The position numbers and the translations under genes were made by a program. From Terriglobales bacterium (GTDB lineage: Bacteria > Acidobacteriota > Terriglobia > Terriglobales > Acidobacteriaceae), in the NCBI GenBank assembly GCA_035573675.1, contig DATMAB010000018.1, positions 62,001-126,000 of the forward strand: a stretch of 64,000 nt of DNA. The letters run 5' to 3'. Shown here piece after piece: positions 35,142 to 44,681 of the stretch. Position 1 is the first letter of the stretch. The number at the start of each line of letters is the position of its first letter. The notes below the pieces were generated by a model, which saw nothing but the letters and a program-made list of their open reading frames with translations, made no database searches and was not told the origin of the DNA.

Positions 35142-35900
35142 ATGCCTGAGGGTACCTGTGTACGCCCACTCGCCGCTGCCGCCGAGCGGCTGATCGTGGC
35201 GCTGGACGTGGCTACGGCAAGCGAAGCGAAGAGGCTGGTGCAAGCCATCGGGCCGGGGCCGGGCTATAAAATCGGTAAACAGCTTTTCGTGGCCGAGGGG
35301 CCGGGCCTGGTACGGGAGCTAACGGGCAGCGGACGGAGAGTCTTCCTCGACCTGAAGTTCCACGACATCCCCAACACGGTGGCCGGTGCCGTGCGCTCGG
35401 CGGCCGAGCTGGGCGTTTCCATGCTGACTGTCCATGCCTGCGGGGGGCGCAGGATGCTGGAGGCGGCGGTGGAGGCGGCGGGCAAGGCCGGGAGCCCTCC
35501 GCTGGTGTTGGCCGTGACCGTGCTCACCAGCCTGGGCGAAGCTGACCTGGGCGAAATCGGCGTTCCCGTCGGGCTCACGGAACAGGTGATTCGGCTGGCA
35601 CGGCTGGCCCAGCAGGCCGGCTGCGGCGGAGTGGTGGCGTCACCCCGGGAAACGGCCGAACTAAGGCGGGAACTGGGAGCGGAAATGGTGCTCGTCACCC
35701 CGGGCGTGCGGCCTGCGGGGAGCGCGTCCGGTGACCAGGCACGCACGGCCACACCCGGGGAAGCAATCCGGGCGGGAGCGGACTACATCGTGGTGGGCAG
35801 ACCCATAACCGGGGCACCCGATCCGGGTGAGGCGGCGCGGGCAGTGGTCGTGGAGATCACCCGAGCTGCCGAAGGACGCTCGCTCGTGGTCCCGGCGTGA
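35142..35900 (+). CDS. pyrF: Orotidine 5'-phosphate decarboxylase
   Basis: This is the last step of UMP synthesis. It has 252 residues. The catalytic D-x-K-x2-D motif is in FLDLKFHDIPNTV, and ALDVATASEA near the N-terminus and TPGVRPAGSASGDQ towards the C-terminus hold the phosphate site. ATG 35142 is chosen; it lies 23 nt after rlpA, so cotranscription with it is likely. Confidence 0.95.
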   Translation: MPEGTCVRPLAAAAERLIVALDVATASEAKRLVQAIGPGPGYKIGKQLFVAEGPGLVRELTGSGRRVFLDLKFHDIPNTVAGAVRSAAELGVSMLTVHACGGRRMLEAAVEAAGKAGSPPLVLAVTVLTSLGEADLGEIGVPVGLTEQVIRLARLAQQAGCGGVVASPRETAELRRELGAEMVLVTPGVRPAGSASGDQARTATPGEAIRAGADYIVVGRPITGAPDPGEAARAVVVEITRAAEGRSLVVPA

Positions 35901-35909
35901 GCAAGCAGC

Positions 35910-36095
35910 CTAAAGCTTCTCGCAGAACTCGCAAGCCGAACAGGAAATGTAGATGCCGCCGGGGACGCCGCGCTCGCGGTCCTTGACGCGCTTGACCACC
36001 CGGGTGGGTTTGCCGCACTTGGGGCAGTCGGTGCTCTTGGCCGTATCCATGACCTTCTGACGGTCGGCCGTCTTGGCGATTTTTGCGCCTCGCAT
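35910..36095 (-). CDS. Small zinc-ribbon protein
   Basis: This 61-residue protein has two CxxC pairs (DCPKCGKP and SCSACEFCEK), which make a treble-clef/zinc-ribbon site. The N-terminal half is basic. The start is ATG 36095 with a good AAGGAG. The function is unknown; it may bind nucleic acid. It converges with pyrF, 9 nt apart. Confidence 0.7.
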   Translation of the reverse strand: MRGAKIAKTADRQKVMDTAKSTDCPKCGKPTRVVKRVKDRERGVPGGIYISCSACEFCEKL

Positions 36096-36134
36096 GAATC
36101 AGTTCTCCTTGAGATTGGGGGCGGCATGAAGGAC

Positions 36135-36341
36135 CTAGCGGTCCTGCTGGTCCCGCCACTCCCCGACGCCGATAAACAGGTACAGCAAAAAGCCCAGCAG
36201 AAATAGCATAACGGCGCGCAGGTCCTGCGTCCAGATGCTGAAACCCAGGCAGAGCACGAACAGTGCCGTGACGGCGCGCCGCAGCGTGAAGCGGCGGCGA
36301 CGGCCGGGAACCGCCGGGGAAGAAGCTGGCGGAGCGGGCAT
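36135..36341 (-). CDS. Small membrane protein of unknown function
   Basis: This 68-residue protein has a Pro/Ala- and Arg-rich N-terminus, then two hydrophobic segments (AVTALFVLCLGFSIW and AVMLFLLGFLLYLFIGV). I do not recognise it. ATG 36341 is the likely start. It lies 39 nt upstream of the zinc-ribbon gene in the same direction, so the two may be cotranscribed. Confidence 0.55.
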   Translation of the reverse strand: MPAPPASSPAVPGRRRRFTLRRAVTALFVLCLGFSIWTQDLRAVMLFLLGFLLYLFIGVGEWRDQQDR

Positions 36342-36430
36342 CGGCGAATATTCTAATTCGGAGGGTGAGCACGGTAACCTCCGGGCGGCCTTGGCCATCT
36401 ATCCGGTACACATATCCCAAGGAGAGAATC

Positions 36431-36793
36431 ATGAAGCGAGTCGTGTTGTCTTTGGCGGTGGTGGCATTGGCGGCCACGATTGCCCTGGCCGGGGGCAAGA
36501 AGCAAACCCTGAGCGGACACCTGGTGGACATCGCCTGCAGCAACGAGCATGCCCCGGAAGGCGAGGCATTCGGGGCCAAGCACAGCAAGGAGTGCCTGCT
36601 GATGTCCGACTGTGTGAAGAGCGGCTATGCGGTGCTGACCGCCGACAAGCAGGTGATCAAATTCGACGCCAAGGGCAACGAGGAAGCAAAGAAACAACTG
36701 GCCGGCCTGGCGAAAGAGAAGGATATCCGCGTCTCGGTGACAGGAACGGTGGAGGGAGACAGCATCCAGGTGGCCTCGCTGAAGGTCGAGTAG
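36431..36793 (+). CDS. Small secreted protein of unknown function, possible OB fold
   Basis: This 120-residue protein has a clear signal peptide (MKRVVLSLAVVALAATIALA). The mature part has three to four cysteines (DIACS, SKECLLMSDCVKSG) and ends with strands ISVTGTVEGD-like and IQVASLKVE, which resembles a small OB-type barrel. The start is ATG 36431 with AAGGAGA. A rho-independent terminator follows at 36854-36884. Confidence 0.7.
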   Translation: MKRVVLSLAVVALAATIALAGGKKQTLSGHLVDIACSNEHAPEGEAFGAKHSKECLLMSDCVKSGYAVLTADKQVIKFDAKGNEEAKKQLAGLAKEKDIRVSVTGTVEGDSIQVASLKVE

Positions 36794-36853
36794 CGCCTGC
36801 GTCAGGGACGGAACCGGGTTGCAGGCTCCAGATCGTCGGTCTGGGGTGTTGAG

Positions 36854-36884
36854 GGCGCAGCACAGTCGTGGCTGCGCCTTTTTT
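36854..36884 (+). terminator. Rho-independent terminator
   Basis: GGCGCAGC (36854-36861) pairs perfectly with GCTGCGCC (36871-36878), followed directly by six T residues (36879-36884). It ends the transcript of the small secreted protein. Confidence 0.9.
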
Positions 36885-37021
36885 CCCGCATGTCCCTCGT
36901 TGTTTGCACCCTGCCTTGCGGCTTTGTTAAGTTCTAAGGGTCTCACCGAGCGGGTGCGCGGCACCGAGCGCCCGCACTGCCGAGCCATCATCAACCCCGA
37001 GCGTGAAGCGAGAAGACCGTC

Positions 37022-38200
37022 ATGGCCATGAAATTCCGGGGAGTGGACTTCATCGAGTTTGATTCCCTGCTGAACGACGAGGAACGGCTGGTGCGCGACA
37101 GCACGCGCAAGTTCATCGAGGACAACCTGACCCCCATCATCGAGCAGTGCAACCGCGAGGGGCGCTTCCCGCGCGAACTGGTGAAGCCCATGGGCGACCT
37201 GGGCTACTACGGCGCGAGCCTGAAGGGCTACGGCTGCGCGGAGATGTCGAACGTGGAGTATGGCCTGGTGATGCAGGAGCTGGAGCGCGGCGACAGCGGC
37301 GTGCGCTCGTTCGTGAGCGTGCAATCCGCGCTCTGCATGTATCCCATTTACGAGTTCGGCAGCGAAGAGCAGAAGCAGAAGTGGCTGCCGGCCATGCAGA
37401 AGGGCGAGAAGCTGGGGTGTTTCGGGCTCACGGAACCGCAGTTCGGCTCCAATCCGGGCGGGATGCTGACTCGAGCCAAGAAAGACGGCGACAGCTACAT
37501 CCTGAACGGAGAAAAGATGTGGATCACGTCGGGCACGATCGCCGACCTGGCCATCATCTGGGCCAAGGTGGCCGACGAGGGCGACCGCATCCGGGGATTC
37601 ATCGTGGAGACCGACCGGCCGGGCTTCTCGGCGCAGGATGTGCACGGGAAGTGGTCGCTCAGGGCGAGCGTGACGTCGGGGCTGTCGCTGCAGGACGTGC
37701 GCGTGCCGGCGTGCAACCTGCTGCCGAAATCGGGGGGATTGAAGTCGCCGCTCATGTGCCTGAACCAGGCGCGCTACGGGATCGCGTGGGGCGCCGTGGG
37801 AGCCGCCATGTCCTGCTACGACACCGCGCTGCAATACGCGCAGGTGCGCAAGCAGTTCCACGACCAGCCCATCGCCTCCCACCAACTGGTGCAGGAGAAA
37901 CTGGTGTGGATGATCAGCGAAATCACCAAGGCGCAACTGCTGGTGCTGCAGGTGGGACGCATGAAGGACCAGGGCCGGGCGCAGCACTACCACATCTCCA
38001 TGGCCAAGCGGAACAACGTGTGGATGGCGCTGGAGTGCGCGCGGCTGGCGCGCGACATCCTGGGAGCGAACGGAGTGGCCGACGACTATCCCATCATGCG
38101 GCACATGATGAACCTGGAGTCGGTGAAGACGTACGAAGGTACGCACGATATCCATACGCTGATCATCGGAGCGCAGATCACGGGGATCGATGCGTTCTAA
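37022..38200 (+). CDS. gcdH: Acyl-CoA dehydrogenase, glutaryl-CoA dehydrogenase type
   Basis: This is an FAD-dependent dehydrogenase of 392 residues. The catalytic glutamate is E372 in KTYEGTHDIHTLI, the context typical of glutaryl-CoA dehydrogenase. FAD and substrate regions GCFGLTEPQFGSNPGG and KMWITSG are present. The substrate is probably glutaryl-CoA (lysine/tryptophan breakdown), but no pathway partner is next to it. ATG 37022 (or 37028) starts it. Confidence 0.88.
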   Translation: MAMKFRGVDFIEFDSLLNDEERLVRDSTRKFIEDNLTPIIEQCNREGRFPRELVKPMGDLGYYGASLKGYGCAEMSNVEYGLVMQELERGDSGVRSFVSVQSALCMYPIYEFGSEEQKQKWLPAMQKGEKLGCFGLTEPQFGSNPGGMLTRAKKDGDSYILNGEKMWITSGTIADLAIIWAKVADEGDRIRGFIVETDRPGFSAQDVHGKWSLRASVTSGLSLQDVRVPACNLLPKSGGLKSPLMCLNQARYGIAWGAVGAAMSCYDTALQYAQVRKQFHDQPIASHQLVQEKLVWMISEITKAQLLVLQVGRMKDQGRAQHYHISMAKRNNVWMALECARLARDILGANGVADDYPIMRHMMNLESVKTYEGTHDIHTLIIGAQITGIDAF

Positions 38201-38203
38201 AGG

Positions 38204-38238
38204 CAGTGGCTAGTGGTCGGTGGCCAGTGGCCAGTACA
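38204..38238. repeat. Heptad array just after the gcdH stop codon
   Basis: Units CAGTGGC, TAGTGGT, CGGTGGC, CAGTGGC and CAGTACA have GTGG every 7 nt and begin 4 nt after the stop. A second short series (TGGCGAT, TAGCACT, TGGCACT) follows near 38247-38267. Confidence 0.88.
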
Positions 38239-38314
38239 ACGGCATCTGGCGATTAGCACTTGGCACTGAGCCGCCAACCGTTGCAGCAGAATCGGCCGGA
38301 GAGTGGAGGCGCGA

Positions 38315-39349
<1,035 letters not shown>

Positions 39350-39408
39350 TTAGTTCCCGGTTCTCAGTCCTCCGAAGAGAACGCCCACCGAAGGAGCGCT
39401 GCCTGCCA

Positions 39409-40593
39409 CTAGCTCGCTGCCTGCCACTCGGCGGGCGGCCATTCCACGGGCGTACCTTCGAACAGCGGAACGCAGTTCTCGATGCGGCGCGTGCCGTCGT
39501 GGATGGCGAAGCGGGTGGGCTTGCCGCTGGAAGTGCGATTCCACATCGAGACCCCGGCGTAAGCGCCGTCGTTGCGCAGGATGTAGAAGATCATCTCGAC
39601 GAAGCGCAGGCGGGTCATGTCGTTGTTGTAGTTGCGGGCGATGCGACGCAAGGCATCGAGGCCGGCTTCCGTGGGTTCCATGCCGCGGCGCATGTTCTCC
39701 ACAATGGTGTGCGCGCCGCAGATCTTGATGCAGTCCTCTCCCCGGCCGGTGGCTCCCGCTGAACCGACATCCTGGTCGGTCCAGCAGCCGGCCCCAATGA
39801 TGGGCGAATCGCCGACGCGGCCGGGGATCTTCCAGGCCAGGCCGCTGGTGGTGGTGGCTCCGGACATCTCACCTTTCTCGTTCACGACAGAGACGTGGAT
39901 GGTACCCGTGGGCGGAAAGAGCACGCGCTCGATGGCCTGGCGGCGGAACTCGGGCTCGATGCCCAGACGCGCGGCGACTTCTTCCATCCAACGAATTTGT
40001 TGCTTGAGGGCATCGAGAGGAGGCACGGTGGTGGGCGGCGTCCATTTGGGATCGGCGAGACCGGGCCCCCAGGAATCGGCGCGCGACATGGTCTCCTTCC
40101 AAAGCAGCCAGGTCTTGCGGGAACGTTCGGTGAGCAGGTTCACTTCCGGGAAGCCGTGCGCGCGGGCAAAGCGCGCAGCGCCTTCGCCAACCAGCAGAAG
40201 GTGGTCGGTGCGCTCCATCACCGTTCTGGCGAGCATGGAGACGTTCCTGATGCCGCGGACCGAAGCTACGGCGCCGGCGCGGCGGGTGGGGCCGTGCATG
40301 CAACAGGCATCCAGCTCGACCACACCTTCCTCGTTGGGCAGGCCGCCGAGGCCGACGGAGTCGTCGGTGGGGTCATCCTCCTGCGCGCGACAGACGAACA
40401 GAGCTGCGTCCAGGGTGTCGCCGCCACGCTGCAGCAACTGGTAGGCCCCGTCCTGAGACGGACTGCCAGTGACTTTGCTGATGATCGCGGGACGGCGCGG
40501 AGACGACGGCGGCTGTTGAGCTTCAAGGTCAAGCCCAACAGCGGCGGCGGTCATGCTGCTGGCGACCAGGAAATCCCGGCGGGAAGTTTTCAT
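39409..40593 (-). CDS. Exported N4-(beta-N-acetylglucosaminyl)-L-asparaginase (Ntn hydrolase)
   Basis: This aspartylglucosaminidase-type enzyme has 394 residues and cleaves N-glycan-linked asparagine. It carries a Tat-type leader (RRDFLVASSMTAAAVGLDLEA). Autoprocessing would expose T231 in PPTG-TIHVSVVNEKG, followed by GLAWKIPGRVGDSPIIGAG, the conserved family block. ATG 40593 has a strong AGGAGG. It suggests periplasmic breakdown of glycopeptides. Confidence 0.9.
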   Translation of the reverse strand: MKTSRRDFLVASSMTAAAVGLDLEAQQPPSSPRRPAIISKVTGSPSQDGAYQLLQRGGDTLDAALFVCRAQEDDPTDDSVGLGGLPNEEGVVELDACCMHGPTRRAGAVASVRGIRNVSMLARTVMERTDHLLLVGEGAARFARAHGFPEVNLLTERSRKTWLLWKETMSRADSWGPGLADPKWTPPTTVPPLDALKQQIRWMEEVAARLGIEPEFRRQAIERVLFPPTGTIHVSVVNEKGEMSGATTTSGLAWKIPGRVGDSPIIGAGCWTDQDVGSAGATGRGEDCIKICGAHTIVENMRRGMEPTEAGLDALRRIARNYNNDMTRLRFVEMIFYILRNDGAYAGVSMWNRTSSGKPTRFAIHDGTRRIENCVPLFEGTPVEWPPAEWQAAS

Positions 40594-40677
40594 GAGAGAT
40601 CCTCCTGGAAGGGCGAAAGAATAGCACGAGGGCGGTGGTGGTCCGCCCTCGCGGCAATACACGTCGTTATAGCTTGC

Positions 40678-41847
40678 CTATCCCGCGATGGCCTGCGAAG
40701 CGCCCCGGTCGGCGCGGAAGCGCAGCAGCGCGCCGATGCGGCCGGCGGCTGACAGTCCGGCATGCTCAGGCACACAGACCAGGTCCGCCCCGCCCCGCAG
40801 GGCGCGGGTCACCAGATGGTCGGTGACGTCCTCCAGCTCGCGGGTAGGCTGACCGCAGACGCCGCAGTTCGCCGCCACGCGGTAGTCGAGATGGCCGCAG
40901 TGGGGACACTCGGAGGCTTGGGCCTGGAAGCCTTCGCCGAGTAACAGGGTTTGGACTTCGCCGCGCTCCAGGGCATTCAGCACACGGCGCAGGCCAAGCG
41001 CGCCGCGGCCGTTGCGGCGCGCCTCAGCCATCACGTCCTCGACCAGGGCGCTACGGCGTTGCGCTTCGAGCTGGTCCAGGCGGAGCTCGACGTGGTCGCG
41101 AATCTCATCGGGCGTGGTCTGCACGGGATCGAGTGGGTCGCGCCCCAGCAGTCGCCCCTTGAGGTAGGGATGCAGCAGGGGCTCGAACTCAGCCCAGACG
41201 TCGTCGCGGCACAGGACCAGCAGCCGGTCGCAGCCGCCGGTGAGCATCAGGTCACGGGCGCGGGTGGCGACCCGGCGGAAGTGCCGGTGCGCCTCCGCCG
41301 CCAGGTGGCGTTGAGAATGGCCGGCATCATAGCCCAGGAACCCCTCGCTGGCGCCGTGGGGAGGCAGGGCATCCATGAATTCGTCCTTGAGCCGGATCTC
41401 ACCCATTTCGACCTCGAAGAAGCGGGCGTGCTCGCGGTCGAGAGCGACCACGAGGCAGCGCGAAAGCTGTTCACCCAGGGCGAGCAACGGGCGAAGCTGG
41501 AAGCGTGAGTCAAGGAAGAGTTCGGTGCGTCCCAGGCGGGCCGGCAGGTCGTACTGACGCCAGAAATCGCGGGCGGAACAGGCGAAGATGGCGCGGGCGC
41601 GGCGATGGTCACCGTGCCAGAGTTCGTTCATGGCCAAAATCCGTTCCAGGTCGCGGCGGACCGCGGCCGCTGAGCTGCCGTTGGCCGGCAGGCGGCGCAG
41701 GGCTTCGCGCACTTTCTCCCTCACGGCCACAATCTCACCGTGGTGGGACTTATCCTGAGGACGGGGCGGTTGAAAGTAGAAACTGACGGCAGCACCTTCC
41801 GGCGATTCCAATTCGGCCAGATGGCGAAGCTCGTCGCGAGTGATCAT
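40678..41847 (-). CDS. Bacterial eRF1/Pelota-like (BaeRF family) protein without GGQ
   Basis: It has 389 residues. Residues about 130-240 look like eRF1 domain 2 (RCLVVALDREHARFFEV, then LLVLCRDDVWAEFEPLLHPY). Where eRF1 has GGQ, this protein has GYDAGHSQRH (172-181), so it should not hydrolyse peptidyl-tRNA. The C-terminal part (265-389) resembles domain 3 with a zinc ribbon, C314-x2-C317 and C328-x2-C331. It starts at ATG 41847 with GGAGG, 23 nt after the HPF-sigma gene, clearly in one operon. Known GGQ-less relatives such as Balon are hibernation factors; the role here is inferred. Confidence 0.8.
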   Translation of the reverse strand: MITRDELRHLAELESPEGAAVSFYFQPPRPQDKSHHGEIVAVREKVREALRRLPANGSSAAAVRRDLERILAMNELWHGDHRRARAIFACSARDFWRQYDLPARLGRTELFLDSRFQLRPLLALGEQLSRCLVVALDREHARFFEVEMGEIRLKDEFMDALPPHGASEGFLGYDAGHSQRHLAAEAHRHFRRVATRARDLMLTGGCDRLLVLCRDDVWAEFEPLLHPYLKGRLLGRDPLDPVQTTPDEIRDHVELRLDQLEAQRRSALVEDVMAEARRNGRGALGLRRVLNALERGEVQTLLLGEGFQAQASECPHCGHLDYRVAANCGVCGQPTRELEDVTDHLVTRALRGGADLVCVPEHAGLSAAGRIGALLRFRADRGASQAIAG

Positions 41848-41870
41848 AAGGGCCTCCGGGGAAAACAGAA

Positions 41871-42908
41871 TCAGGCTGTTCTGGAGTAATGCAGAAGGCG
41901 TTCGCGGAAGACCTCCGGGCCCGGCAGGGTGCGGCGCAAGTGCTCACGCGCGGCGGCGATGGAGGCGCGGACGTCAGTCACGGAGCGGTCGGTCGCGGCG
42001 GCGATCTCCTCGATGGTAAAGCCCTCAATGGCGAACAGGACGAAGGCTTCGCGGTCGCGGGCAGGGGCGTGCAACAGAGCGCGCTCCACCTGCTGGAGGA
42101 CCTCGTCGGAGGCCGCAATCTCCTCCGGGGTGAGGGCGCGGCGGTCGGCGATGACCTCTTCTTCGAGAAGAAGCTCATCGGGTTGGTGATACTGAAGCTG
42201 GGAGTCGTCGGTAGCGCGGACGTTCTGCTTGCGGGCGGAGGTTTCCAGTGGTACCGCCGCAGGAACGTGCTCGTGGTCACGCGCGTCAATCTCCGAGAGG
42301 GCGCGGATGGAAAGCCTATAAAGCCAGCGCTCCAGTGAGAGCGGCTGGGGGCGCTCCTCGCCGTTGGCCAAGGCGGTGGCGATGGCCTCATCAATGACGT
42401 CCTCACGGGTGATCCAGCCGGGGTCGATCAGGCCGGCGGCTTCGCGATAGCGCAGCTCGCGCTCCACGAAGCGCTCCAGGCGCGCCAGGTTCACATTCAC
42501 GTAGGAGCGGATGTCCGCGTTGGTGACGCCGGGGGCCGGTACGGCAGCCACGGTTTTCTCGAAGGGGACGGCTGAAGCCGTCTGGCGGGAATGCCGGCGC
42601 CACTTGTGTTGGCTGCGCAGCAGCTCCTTGTGCTTGTTGAGCTGCGCCATCAGGTCGGAGAAGGCGGCCTTGGCGGCCTGTACGCCCGTAGGCGCCGAGT
42701 CGTGCACGGCCAACTGCCCGGAGGGCAGGCGCAGGTTCAAGGCAACGCTGACGGAAGCGCGCGTGGAGTTAGGCTCTATGCTGCCGTGCAGGTGCACCAG
42801 TTCCGGGCGGAAGGCGTGCAACCGTCGTTCGAGCTTCTCTATCTGGTTCTGGAGTTCCTTTTCGACTTCGGGGGTCTTGGCGGCTTTGTAGCTGAAGTGC
42901 ACGTTCAT
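41871..42908 (-). CDS. HPF/RaiA ribosome-hibernation domain fused to sigma-70-like domains
   Basis: It has 345 residues in three parts. Residues 1-108 are an HPF/RaiA (S30AE) domain: MNVHFSYKAAKTPEVEKELQ, with the ASVSVALNLRLPSG strands and a basic C-terminal helix. A linker follows (109-128). Residues 130-210 resemble sigma region 2 (ITREDVIDEAIATAL, ERWLYRLSIRALSEID), and 268-330 resemble sigma region 4 (REAFVLFAIEGFTIEEIAAA, then TDVRASIAAAREHLRRTL). The C-terminal domain normal for long HPF is absent. ATG 42908 has GAGG 6 nt upstream. The eRF1-like gene follows in the same operon. Confidence 0.82.
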   Translation of the reverse strand: MNVHFSYKAAKTPEVEKELQNQIEKLERRLHAFRPELVHLHGSIEPNSTRASVSVALNLRLPSGQLAVHDSAPTGVQAAKAAFSDLMAQLNKHKELLRSQHKWRRHSRQTASAVPFEKTVAAVPAPGVTNADIRSYVNVNLARLERFVERELRYREAAGLIDPGWITREDVIDEAIATALANGEERPQPLSLERWLYRLSIRALSEIDARDHEHVPAAVPLETSARKQNVRATDDSQLQYHQPDELLLEEEVIADRRALTPEEIAASDEVLQQVERALLHAPARDREAFVLFAIEGFTIEEIAAATDRSVTDVRASIAAAREHLRRTLPGPEVFRERLLHYSRTA

Positions 42909-43060
42909 GGGAGCCTCGGAATAAGAGAGTCCAACTGCACCCACGATTGAGGACGGCCTTACAGGCTGCCGACAAATTGATTCTACACCCGCGGAAAAAC
43001 GTCAAGAGCAAAACCGCCGGGATGGTCCTTTTCGCCTTGACTTTTCCCGCGAAGAGGGAG

Positions 43061-44185
43061 TCAGACGGCGACGGTGAAGGAGGCTTCGTTCCGCGTGACC
43101 GGGCGATAGAGCGTGTCGCGCTCGACCGGTTCGCGGCCAGCCTCGCGGATGAGCCGGATCAGCTCCTGGCGGCGGAGTCCTTGCGGGGTAGTGGCGCCGG
43201 CGTCGTGGTAGATCTTCTCTTCGATGACGGTGCCATCGATGTCGTCGGCGCCGAAGCGTAATGTGATTTGCGCGATTTTGGGCGTCACCATCTGCCAGTA
43301 CGATTTGATGTGGGGAAAGTTGTCCAGCACCAGGCGGCCGATGGCGATGTTCTTCACGTCGGCCAGGCCTGTGGTTTTGGGCAGATGGCGCAGAGCCGTG
43401 TTCTCGGGGTGGAAAGCCAGTGGAATAAAGGTCTGGAAGCCGCCGGTCTCATCCTGCAGAGCGCGGAGCTTGAGCAGATGGTCGACGCGGTCTTCGTCAG
43501 TTTCGACGTGCCCGTAGAGCATGGTGGCGTTGGAGCGGAGACCGATCTGGTGGGCGATGCGCGCCGTATCCAGCCACTGGTCGCCATCGATCTTGTGGTC
43601 GCAGATGATGTGGCGCACGCGGTCGGCGAAGATCTCCGCCCCGCCTCCGGGAAGCGACTCCACCCCGGCCGCCTTGAGCTGCTCCAGCGTCTGGCGGATG
43701 GAAAGTTTCGCGCGTTTGGCCATATAGGCGACCTCCACCATGGTGAAGGCCTTCAGGTGCACCTGCGGGAAGCGTTCCTTCAGTCCACGGATGAGATCGA
43801 GGAAGTACTGGAAGGGCAGGTCGGGATGCAGTCCGCCGACGATGTGGAACTCGGTGATGGCATCGTTCCAGCCGGAAGCCGCCGTCTGGAACGCTTCTTC
43901 CAGGGCCATGGTGTAGGCACCGGGGGAGTCCTGCTTGCGGCCGAAGGCGCACAGGCGGCAGGCTGCCACGCAAACGTTGGTCGGATTGATGTGGCGGTTC
44001 ACATTGAACCAGGCCACATTGCCGTGCATGCGTTCGCGCACATGGTTGGCCAGCCAGCCCAGGGCCAGCACGTCGGCGGAGCGGTAGAGGGCAAGGGCGT
44101 CTTCGGCATCCAAGCGGACACCCGCCATCACTTTCTCATGGATGGGATGCAGGCGCGGGTCGTCGGTCTGGAAGGGATGTGCCAT
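43061..44185 (-). CDS. mqnE: Aminofutalosine synthase (radical SAM)
   Basis: This builds aminodeoxyfutalosine in the futalosine route to menaquinone. It has 374 residues. The radical-SAM cysteines are C72-x3-C76-x2-C79 in NPTNVCVAACRLCAFGR. ITEFHIVGGLHPDLPFQYF and ATMLYGHVET are conserved in MqnE/MqnC, and the context fits MqnE. A MqnP-like prenyltransferase gene is close by (44682-45542), separated by cspA. Confidence 0.9.
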   Translation of the reverse strand: MAHPFQTDDPRLHPIHEKVMAGVRLDAEDALALYRSADVLALGWLANHVRERMHGNVAWFNVNRHINPTNVCVAACRLCAFGRKQDSPGAYTMALEEAFQTAASGWNDAITEFHIVGGLHPDLPFQYFLDLIRGLKERFPQVHLKAFTMVEVAYMAKRAKLSIRQTLEQLKAAGVESLPGGGAEIFADRVRHIICDHKIDGDQWLDTARIAHQIGLRSNATMLYGHVETDEDRVDHLLKLRALQDETGGFQTFIPLAFHPENTALRHLPKTTGLADVKNIAIGRLVLDNFPHIKSYWQMVTPKIAQITLRFGADDIDGTVIEEKIYHDAGATTPQGLRRQELIRLIREAGREPVERDTLYRPVTRNEASFTVAV

Positions 44186-44281
44186 GCGTGCATTTGATGA
44201 TACCGCACGGCTGCCCTCCGCCGTCGTACCGGGTGGGGACGCACGAACCCCTCGAAACGAACAGATGCGGCGAACTGAATG

Positions 44282-44306
44282 AAAAACCTGGCTGGCGGAC
44301 GCCGGC
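44282..44306 (-). terminator. Probable terminator of cspA
   Basis: On the minus strand GCCGGCG-TC-CGCCAGC (44306-44291) forms a 6-of-7 bp stem followed, after 4 nt, by TTTTT (44286-44282). It lies just after the cspA stop codon. Confidence 0.55.
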
Positions 44307-44308
44307 GG

Positions 44309-44512
44309 TCAGACGCGGACTACGTTGGACGCCTGCAATCCCTTCGGTCCCTGGGTAACCTCGAACTCGACTGTTTCGCCCTCGTTAAGCGTGCGGTAGC
44401 CATCGGACTGGATGGCGGAGTAGTGGACGAAGACGTCGCCTCCCTTCTCCCGCTGGATGAAACCGTAGCCCTTCGTGGCATTGAACCACTTCACCGTGCC
44501 TCGTTCCCTCAT
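44309..44512 (-). CDS. cspA: Cold-shock domain protein
   Basis: This is a single OB-fold nucleic-acid chaperone of 67 residues. RNP1 KGYGFIQ and RNP2 VFVHYSAI are intact, with the N-terminal [14 protein letters not shown] 44512 is the start. A -10 element and a structured leader of about 110 nt precede it, as is common for cold-shock genes. Confidence 0.96.
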   Translation of the reverse strand: MRERGTVKWFNATKGYGFIQREKGGDVFVHYSAIQSDGYRTLNEGETVEFEVTQGPKGLQASNVVRV

Positions 44513-44556
44513 CGCTGCTGTTGCTCCTTGCTGCTGGCCGCCGTCCTAAAGACAAA

Positions 44557-44634
44557 GGCCCCGAGGGCATAAGCGCCCCGGGGCTTCGGTCATGAGAACC
44601 GTCGCTCACCACGCCAGACTCAAGGGCGATTATA
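44557..44634 (-). promoter_or_regulatory. cspA leader: -10 element and hairpin
   Basis: TATAAT lies at 44634-44629 on the minus strand, without a good -35 at 17 nt. Downstream, GCCCCG (44558-44563) pairs with CGGGGC (44579-44584) with an interrupted inner GGC/GCC, making a hairpin in the predicted leader. It could equally be a terminator for the upstream mqnP operon, since a T-rich stretch follows. Confidence 0.5.
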
Positions 44635-44681
44635 GGGGGAAAGTCAAGGGTTTGGATAGAGCCAAGCGGCTTCCGGTACGG

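Noticed and set aside
42980-43000. Sigma-70 promoter for the HPF-sigma operon (TTGACG...TAGAAT on the minus strand)
   Set aside because: The spacing is only 14 nt, too short for a normal promoter, and no other -35 fits.
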